Below, piece after piece: positions 5,936 through 10,271 of a stretch of DNA of 10,271 bases. Below the pieces are notes generated by a model. The model searched no databases. It was not told where the DNA came from and saw nothing but the letters and a program-made list of their open reading frames with translations. A program made the position numbers and the translations under genes. The stretch is from the NCBI GenBank assembly GCA_020696915.1, contig JAJFMR010000107.1:1-10271 (forward strand), given 5' to 3'. The stretch is from Rhizobiaceae bacterium. Lineage in GTDB: Bacteria; Pseudomonadota; Alphaproteobacteria; Rhizobiales; Rhizobiaceae. Each line of letters opens with the position of its first letter. Position 1 is the stretch's first letter.

Positions 5936-6657
5936 CCTTTCGTGCCACGGTGCTCACTCTCTACCCCGAGATGTTCCCCGGGCCGCTCGGCTTGTCGCTG
6001 GCCGGGCGGGCGCTCGCCGCCGGAGGCTGGTCTCTCGAAACGGTCCAGATACGGGATTTCGCAAACGACCGGCACCGCAGCGTCGACGATACGCCGGCCG
6101 GAGGAGGTGCGGGCCTCGTCATGCGCGCCGACGTGCTCGCCCGGGCGATAGACCACGCCGCGCCCGGGGGGGATACCCGCCCGAGACTGTTGATGAGTCC
6201 GCGCGGAACGCCACTGAGGCAGAAGCACGTCCGCGATCTGGCCGCCGCCCCTGGCTTGTTGATCGTCTGCGGCCGCTTCGAGGGCATCGACCAGCGGGTC
6301 ATCGACCGGCGGGGCCTCGAGGAAATGTCGATCGGCGATTTCGTCCTGTCGGGTGGCGAACCGGCGGCGCTCGCTCTGCTCGATGCGGTGGTCCGCCTGC
6401 TTCCCGGTGTGATGGGCAACGTGGAGTCCGGCAGGGACGAAAGTTTCGAGAATGGCCTGCTCGAACACCCGCACTACACGAGGCCGCAGATGTTCGAGGG
6501 AGAAGCGATCCCCGACGTGCTCGTTTCCGGCGATCATGCACGGGTGGCCGCCTGGCGGCGAAGCGAGGCTGAACGCCTCACCGCCCAGCGCCGCCCCGAC
6601 CTGTTATCCGCCCACCGGGCGGGATCGGCAGGCAAAAATTCCCGCTCCAAGGCGTGA
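5932..6657 (+). CDS. trmD: tRNA (guanine-N1)-methyltransferase TrmD
   Basis: TrmD uses S-adenosylmethionine to methylate N1 of G37, next to the anticodon of tRNAs reading CNN and some other codons, preventing +1 frameshifts. This 241-residue SPOUT enzyme shows the family signatures: LYPEMFPGPLG near the N-terminus, DRHRSVDDTPAGGGAG (46-61), MSPRGTPLRQ (88-97), CGRFEGIDQRV (113-123), the knot region SIGDFVLSGGEPA (133-145), R155 matching E. coli R154, and HPHYTRPQ (179-186). The residue aligning without gaps to the proposed catalytic Asp169 of E. coli is Glu170, preceded by Asp169. The GTG start is fixed by a strong Shine-Dalgarno and by its overlap with the rimM stop. rplS begins 180 bases downstream on the same strand, the usual order for this cluster. 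Confidence 0.96.
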   Translation: MTFRATVLTLYPEMFPGPLGLSLAGRALAAGGWSLETVQIRDFANDRHRSVDDTPAGGGAGLVMRADVLARAIDHAAPGGDTRPRLLMSPRGTPLRQKHVRDLAAAPGLLIVCGRFEGIDQRVIDRRGLEEMSIGDFVLSGGEPAALALLDAVVRLLPGVMGNVESGRDESFENGLLEHPHYTRPQMFEGEAIPDVLVSGDHARVAAWRRSEAERLTAQRRPDLLSAHRAGSAGKNSRSKA

Positions 6658-6837
6658 CAAGCATAACGATTTCGTGTATCGCCGCGCCCGAACCGGAAGA
6701 TTTGTCTCCCGGATCCGTCACGAGAACAGTGAATTCGCCCCTGCTCCAGCGTTCGCGGAGCATAGCCGAGCTGCTTCAGGCAATCGGCGAGTGACGGGCG
6801 CTCTGGCTGATCGAAAGCAAGAAAGAGGATTGTCGAG

Positions 6838-7374
6838 ATGGACATCATCCGTCAGCTCGAGGCCGAGCAGGCCGCCAAGATCGAAGCCAGGCGCACGCTT
6901 CCCGAATTCCAGCCCGGCGATACGGTGCGCGTGCAGGTGCGGGTTACCGAGGGCTCCCGGACTCGCGTCCAGGCCTATGAGGGCGTCGTCATCGCGCGTT
7001 CCGGATCGGGGCTTCACGAGAACTTCACGGTTCGCAAGATTTCCTACGGGGAGGGCGTCGAACGCGTTTTCCCGGTTTATTCGCCGATGGTCGAGGCGGT
7101 CGAGATCGTCCGCCGCGGCAAGGTCCGGCGCGCCAAGCTCTATTACCTGAGGGACCGTCGGGGCAAGTCGGCTCGTATCTCTGAAAACACCGGCGTCCGG
7201 GCCCGCAAGCTCAACGATCTCGAACGGGATGCGCTGGCTGCCGAGAAGGCGAAGGTCGAAGCGGAGAAGGTAGCCGCCGCGCAGGCGCTGGCTGCCGAGA
7301 AAGCCGCCCAGGACGCTGCTGAAAAGGCCGCTCAGGACGCCGCCGAGAAGGCCACCCAGGACGCCGCCGAGTAG
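6838..7374 (+). CDS. rplS: 50S ribosomal protein L19 with C-terminal alanine-rich extension
   Basis: L19 lies at the 30S-50S interface of the ribosome. Residues 1-115 carry the conserved core: MDIIRQLEAEQ at the start, QPGDTVRVQVRVTEG (25-39), QAYEGVVIARSGSG (46-59), ENFTVRKISYGEGVERVFPVYSP (61-83 region), and VRRAKLYYLRDRRGKSARI ending near 114. The ATG at 6838 has AGAGGA about 8 bases upstream. The protein is 178 residues against about 115 in E. coli. The extra ~63 residues are charged and alanine-rich (EKAKVEAEKVAAAQALAAEKAAQ), end in octad repeats, and are probably helical or coiled coil. Rhizobial L19 proteins often carry such tails, so this is a lineage feature rather than an error. The 180-base gap after trmD has no clear terminator, so read-through from trmD is possible. 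Confidence 0.96.
   Translation: MDIIRQLEAEQAAKIEARRTLPEFQPGDTVRVQVRVTEGSRTRVQAYEGVVIARSGSGLHENFTVRKISYGEGVERVFPVYSPMVEAVEIVRRGKVRRAKLYYLRDRRGKSARISENTGVRARKLNDLERDALAAEKAKVEAEKVAAAQALAAEKAAQDAAEKAAQDAAEKATQDAAE
7291..7371 (+). repeat. Three 24-bp tandem repeats (plus partial fourth) at the 3' end of rplS
   Basis: Units at 7291-7314, 7315-7338 and 7339-7362 and the first 9 bases of another (7363-7371) encode AAEKAAQD, AAEKAAQD, AAEKATQD and AAE, residues 152-178 of L19. Units 1 and 2 differ only at silent positions; unit 3 has one replacement (Ala to Thr). The stop codon TAG follows directly. Confidence 0.9.
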
Positions 7375-7379
7375 GCGTT

Positions 7380-7394
7380 GGCGGCCGCGCCGCC
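7380..7394 (+). terminator. Weak hairpin just after rplS
   Basis: GGCGGC (7380-7385) can pair with GCCGCC (7389-7394) around a 3-base loop, 5 bases past the rplS stop. No T-run follows, so it is at best a pause or 3'-end-stabilising structure. Similar G+C-rich hairpins are common by chance in this sequence. Confidence 0.25.
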
Positions 7395-7520
7395 GAAAGT
7401 CGCCTCGAACGGAAGATTTGTTCGCAAGGCGCGGACGGCTGCGCCGTTGTTCCCTGGCCCGACATCGATCTTGCGCCAGCCGGCTTCGTCCCCCACATTC
7501 CGGGTAAAGGAGTGAGGAGC

Positions 7521-7889
7521 ATGGCCGACAACGCAGCCCGACCCCGGCACTCGCGCCGGTCCGCCGACGCGCCGATGAGCGATCCCGGCCTTGCCGAAAG
7601 CTTCTGGCGGACCGTCAGGCGCGCGGCACGGCAGGTGCCGTTCATGGAAGAGGTGGTCGCGGCCTATTACTGCGCTCTCGACGGCCAGACGCCGCTGCCG
7701 GCCAAAGCCATCCTGCTCGGGGCGCTTGCCTACTTCGTACTGCCGGCAGATTCCATCCCGGACCTTCTACTTGGGTTCGGCTTCACTGACGATGTCGCGG
7801 TGCTGACGGCAGCCATCAGCGCGGTGCGTGCCAACATGACGCCGGCCCATCGTCTCGCCGCCAGGCAGGCGCTCGCCGGGCAGTCCTGA
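7521..7889 (+). CDS. DUF1232 (YkvA-like) small membrane protein
   Basis: The protein has 122 residues. The ATG at 7521 is preferred over a GTG three codons earlier because AAAGGAG ends about 8 bases before it. Residues 1-40 are polar and basic (several Arg and His), suggesting a cytoplasmic N-terminus. The DUF1232 signature is clear at about 60-100: LPAKAILLGALAYFVLPADSIPD followed by GFTDDVAVLTAAISAV, including the conserved Y-x-x-x-P-x-D-x-I-P-D core and the DD pair. The hydrophobic stretch 63-76 probably inserts in the membrane. Family members are widespread but have no established biochemical role that I can cite. The gene lies 146 bases downstream of rplS on the same strand. Confidence 0.88.
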   Translation: MADNAARPRHSRRSADAPMSDPGLAESFWRTVRRAARQVPFMEEVVAAYYCALDGQTPLPAKAILLGALAYFVLPADSIPDLLLGFGFTDDVAVLTAAISAVRANMTPAHRLAARQALAGQS

Positions 7890-8120
7890 CGCTGATCTTC
7901 GCACGGGCTGCCCGCCAGTCAAACTCTTGCCGCTTTTTCGCTTTTCATCTCTGCGCTGGTTTGGGTGTGCGGCCCCTGAACGGCTTGGGTGCGCAACGGG
8001 CGGCGATGCCGGATGGTGAGGTTCATCGTTTGGTAACCCAGATTAATTCAATATGAAGCGGTGGGGCGGGGGCTGCATCCGGCCTGCCCAAGGCACAGCA
8101 TGCAAAAGACAGGAAGAGCG
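7890..8120. other. 231-base intergenic region upstream of the ialB relic
   Basis: I see no gene here. It contains a T-rich stretch (about 7925-7950, with TTTTT and CTTTTC) shortly after the DUF1232 stop, but no stable stem precedes it. There is an A+T-rich patch at about 8021-8053 (GGTAACCCAGATTAATTCAA), which stands out from the G+C-rich surroundings and could have held the ialB promoter. No -35/-10 pair with acceptable spacing could be assigned. Confidence 0.4.
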
Positions 8121-8578
8121 ATGCGCGGAGCAATACTCATTTTGGCAGGTCTGGCGCTTGCGACGGCCGGTCCGGCTATCGCCCAGACTGCAAGGAAAAT
8201 GGCCGAGCACGGTGATTGGGCGACGTACAGCTATCAGGCACAGAACGGCAAGGTTTGCTACGTGCTGACCGTACCCAAGCCGAATTCCATGGAACCCAAG
8301 AATCTGGACCACGGGGACATGTTCTTCTTCGTCAGCCAGCGCCCTGGCCAGTCGATCTCCTACGAGCCGCAATTCATAGCTGGCTATAATCTAAGGGAAG
8401 GATCGAAGGTCGCGGTGACGATCGGCGACAAGAAGTTTTCGATGCGCTGATCGATGCGATGAAAGGTGGCTCCGACATGCGCGTTCAGGCACAGTCAGGC
8501 CGCGGCAATGCCACCAGTTATTCCTTCTCCCTGAAGGGCATCTCCGCTGCATTGAGTTCCATTTCCAGCTGCAAATAA
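8121..8578 (+). pseudogene. Broken invasion-associated locus B (IalB) family gene
   Basis: The ATG at 8121 (AGGAAG just upstream) opens a 109-residue frame with a signal peptide (MRGAILILAGLALATAGPAIA, cleavage before Q22). It continues with IalB-type sequence: GDWATYSYQAQNGKVCYVLTVPK, DHGDMFFFVSQRPGQSISYEPQ and GYNLREGSKVAVTIGDKKFSM, then stops at TGA 8448-8450. Just past this point another frame resumes the family's C-terminal part, DALIDAMKGGSDMRVQAQSGRG to ISSCK, and ends at TAA 8576-8578. From recalled homologues, about 15-20 residues (the segment with the conserved Trp after the FTMF-like motif) are missing between the two halves, so a deletion not divisible by three is more likely than a one-base error. 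The product loses its second cysteine and so the expected disulfide with C46. The family was named for erythrocyte invasion in Bartonella; most members are periplasmic proteins of unclear role. A family neighbour beside rlmN is common in this order. Confidence 0.85.
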
Positions 8579-8722
8579 GCACCTGGTCGCCGGCCGGGCG
8601 GTTCCTGGTCTTCCTGCGGATTCACCTGGCCACCGGAGCGGCACGGTGACGCTTGCCGGCGCTCGTGATATGTGCGCCGCAGCGCCGTCTCCGGCAACAC
8701 CAGGCTCCAGGCTCGCTTCGAC

Positions 8723-9955
8723 ATGATTTTGTCTCTCGACCTCCATTCCGCCGCGGACCGCTCGGCCCTTGCAAAAAGAGCCGCGACACCGGAGAAGCCC
8801 TCATTGATAGGCCTGTCCCGCGTCGAGCTCGCGGAGACGCTGGTTGCAGCCGGCATCGTCCCCGAGCGGCAGGCCAGGATGCGGGCGCAGCAGCTCTGGC
8901 ACTGGCTTTATGTGCGCGGCGTCCCGGCATTCTCCGAGATGTTCAATATTTCGAAGGAACTGCGGTCGGCGCTCGAGGAACGGTTCTCGATTTCGCGGCC
9001 GGAGATTGTCGAGGAGCAGGTCTCTTCCGACGGCACGCGAAAGTGGCTTTTCCGCTTTCCGCCGCGCGGCGCCGGCCGACCGGTCGAAATCGAAACAGTC
9101 TACATTCCCGAGGAAGGTCGCGGCACGCTGTGCATTTCGAGCCAGGTCGGCTGCACCCTGACCTGCTCCTTCTGTCATACGGGAACCCAGAAGCTCGTCC
9201 GAAATCTTACCGCGGAAGAGATTCTCGCCCAGCTGCTGGCTGCGCGCGACCGGCTCGGCGATTTTCCCGACCGCGACACTCCCGACGGCGCCATCGTTCC
9301 CGCCGAGGGACGCAAGGTCTCCAACATCGTCATGATGGGCATGGGCGAGCCGCTCTACAATTTCGAGAATGTAAAGAAGGCACTGCTGATTGCCTCGGAC
9401 GGGGACGGACTGTCCCTGTCGAAGCGCCGCATCACGCTGTCGACGTCCGGCGTGGTGCCGGAAATCCTGCGTGCCGGCGAGGAGATCGGCGTCATGCTGG
9501 CCATCTCGCTCCACGCCACCAACGACGATCTTCGCGACCTTCTGGTGCCGATCAACAGGAAATATCCGCTCAAGGAGCTGATCGCCGCCTGCCGCGCCTA
9601 TCCCGGGCTTTCAAACGCCAGGCGCATCACCTTTGAATATGTGATGCTGAAGGACGTCAACGACAGCTTTGCCGACGCAAAAGCGCTGGTTCGGCTGCTC
9701 AGGGGCATTCCGGCCAAGATCAACCTGATCCCGTTCAATCCCTGGCCGGGCAGCAACTATCAATGCTCCGACTGGGAGACCATCGAGAGGTTCGCGGACT
9801 TCATCAACGGGGCCGGCTACGCGTCTCCGATCCGTACTCCCCGCGGCCGCGACATATTGGCGGCATGCGGGCAGCTGAAGTCGGAATCGGAGCGCATGAA
9901 GAAAACCGACCGGCTGGCGCTCGAGGCAATGATGATCGCCGGACACGGCGCGTGA
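8723..9955 (+). CDS. rlmN: Dual-specificity RNA adenine-C2 methyltransferase RlmN
   Basis: This cytosolic radical-SAM enzyme makes m2A2503 in 23S rRNA and m2A37 in a subset of tRNAs, supporting decoding fidelity. The protein has 410 residues from the ATG at 8723 (MILSLDLHSAADRS, matching the N-terminus of rhizobial homologues; a GTG 17 codons earlier is less likely). The N-terminal accessory domain includes QLWHWLYVRGV (57-67). The 4Fe-4S cluster motif is C144-x3-C148-x2-C151 (GCTLTCSFCHTG). The two catalytic cysteines are C137 (TLCISS), matching E. coli C118, and C382 (AACGQL), matching E. coli C355, which carries the transferred methylene. The SAM-contacting MGMGEPL (205-211) and the conserved FNPWPGSNYQCSD and SPIRTPRGRD are intact. 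It follows the ialB relic by 144 bases. No clear promoter or strong Shine-Dalgarno is visible. Cfr is excluded by overall sequence and context. Confidence 0.97.
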   Translation: MILSLDLHSAADRSALAKRAATPEKPSLIGLSRVELAETLVAAGIVPERQARMRAQQLWHWLYVRGVPAFSEMFNISKELRSALEERFSISRPEIVEEQVSSDGTRKWLFRFPPRGAGRPVEIETVYIPEEGRGTLCISSQVGCTLTCSFCHTGTQKLVRNLTAEEILAQLLAARDRLGDFPDRDTPDGAIVPAEGRKVSNIVMMGMGEPLYNFENVKKALLIASDGDGLSLSKRRITLSTSGVVPEILRAGEEIGVMLAISLHATNDDLRDLLVPINRKYPLKELIAACRAYPGLSNARRITFEYVMLKDVNDSFADAKALVRLLRGIPAKINLIPFNPWPGSNYQCSDWETIERFADFINGAGYASPIRTPRGRDILAACGQLKSESERMKKTDRLALEAMMIAGHGA

Positions 9956-10075
9956 GCTGCCTGCCGGGACAGGTTCTGCCGTGCCGCTCCGGGTGTGTTC
10001 ACGAGGGACGTCTGCCGTTCCGCCCCTGCTGCGCCCCCTCCGCAGCCAACCCGCTCAAATGAACGGTCACGAAGG

Positions 10076-10271
10076 GTGACGTCGATTATCGCCTGTCTGC
10101 TCCGCGTCGCCGTGGCTCTTTTCGGCTATGTCCTGTCATGCCTGGCCGCGAGCGTCTTTCTTCACCTGCTGTTCTTCGGCGCCCAGGATCTTGCCGCCGA
10201 GGACGCACGGGAGATCGCCGTCGCATCGAGCCTCGTCTCGATACCCGTGCTGGCCCTCGTCATTTCCTGGT
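10076..10271 (+). CDS. Membrane protein of unknown function (3' end outside window)
   Basis: From a GTG at 10076 the frame stays open to the end of the window, giving 65 residues: MTSIIACLLRVAVALFG, then a continuing hydrophobic stretch to FLHLLFFG (one helix, about 4-34), a short acidic loop (AQDLAAEDAREI, 36-47), and a second hydrophobic stretch (AVASSLVSIPVLALVISW, 48-65). Two transmembrane helices are therefore likely. The start is uncertain: the frame is open further left, with another GTG at 9995, and no properly spaced Shine-Dalgarno is present. It lies about 120 bases downstream of rlmN on the same strand. I recognise no family from this fragment. Confidence 0.55.
   Translation, partial: MTSIIACLLRVAVALFGYVLSCLAASVFLHLLFFGAQDLAAEDAREIAVASSLVSIPVLALVISW

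Noticed and set aside
5683..6537. Minus-strand frame of 284 codons opposite rimM/trmD
   Set aside because: It overlaps two well-supported genes and has Arg/Pro-rich composition and no recognisable family or ribosome binding site.
6658..6837. Possible structured leader (L19-type autoregulatory RNA) upstream of rplS
   Set aside because: Only short 4-5 bp stems such as GCTCC/GGAGC were found, and no known alphaproteobacterial L19 leader consensus could be matched by eye.
6692..7420. Repeated 12-mer CGGAAGATTTGT in the gaps before and after rplS
   Set aside because: Two copies of a 12-mer are expected by chance in a 10-kb window at about this rate; flanking bases do not match and no palindrome is present.
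8440..8450. Programmed ribosomal frameshift joining the two ialB halves
   Set aside because: No canonical slippery heptamer or following structure is evident, and the conserved segment between the halves appears to be missing, so simple shifting would not restore a normal IalB.
8653..9636. Plus-strand frame of 327 codons within rlmN
   Set aside because: It is a +1-type shadow of rlmN, rich in Arg/His/Ala. RlmN itself has every catalytic residue.

Overview
The window looks like chromosomal housekeeping DNA from an alphaproteobacterium of the order Hyphomicrobiales (Rhizobiales), probably near the Phyllobacteriaceae/Brucellaceae. The basis is high G+C, a recognisable invasion-associated locus B (IalB) relic beside rlmN, rhizobial-type RlmN and XerC sequences, and an L19 with an alanine-rich tail. 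These assignments come from recognising motifs and family sequences; no database search was run.

Left part (1-1984, plus strand): the 3' end of a small exported protein of unknown function, then lpdA (dihydrolipoamide dehydrogenase, E3). Middle block (minus strand, transcribed leftward from about 5200 to 2080): xerC (tyrosine recombinase), a TraB/GumN-family membrane-tethered or secreted protein, a 67-residue exported protein followed by a terminator-like hairpin, and a single-pass membrane protein with an Ala/Pro/Asp repeat tail that ends in a clear intrinsic terminator facing lpdA. Right part (plus strand): the tRNA/ribosome maturation cluster rimM-trmD-rplS (rimM and trmD overlap by 4 bases), a small DUF1232 membrane protein, a broken ialB-like gene, rlmN (23S rRNA/tRNA adenine-C2 methyltransferase), and the start of an unidentified membrane protein that runs off the end.

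Functionally, rimM, trmD, rplS and rlmN all serve translation: 30S maturation, m1G37 in tRNA, the 50S protein L19, and m2A in rRNA/tRNA. lpdA serves 2-oxoacid dehydrogenases and xerC serves chromosome-dimer resolution. I found no CRISPR array, mobile element, tRNA or rRNA, and no convincing new multi-gene system. The points most worth checking are the ialB relic (frameshift plus a missing central segment), two protein-tail repeats whose copies differ mainly by synonymous changes, a Glu at the TrmD position that is Asp169 in E. coli, and rimM lying next to divergent xerC rather than behind rpsP. No stretch longer than about 300 bases lacks a gene; the longest gap is 7890-8120.
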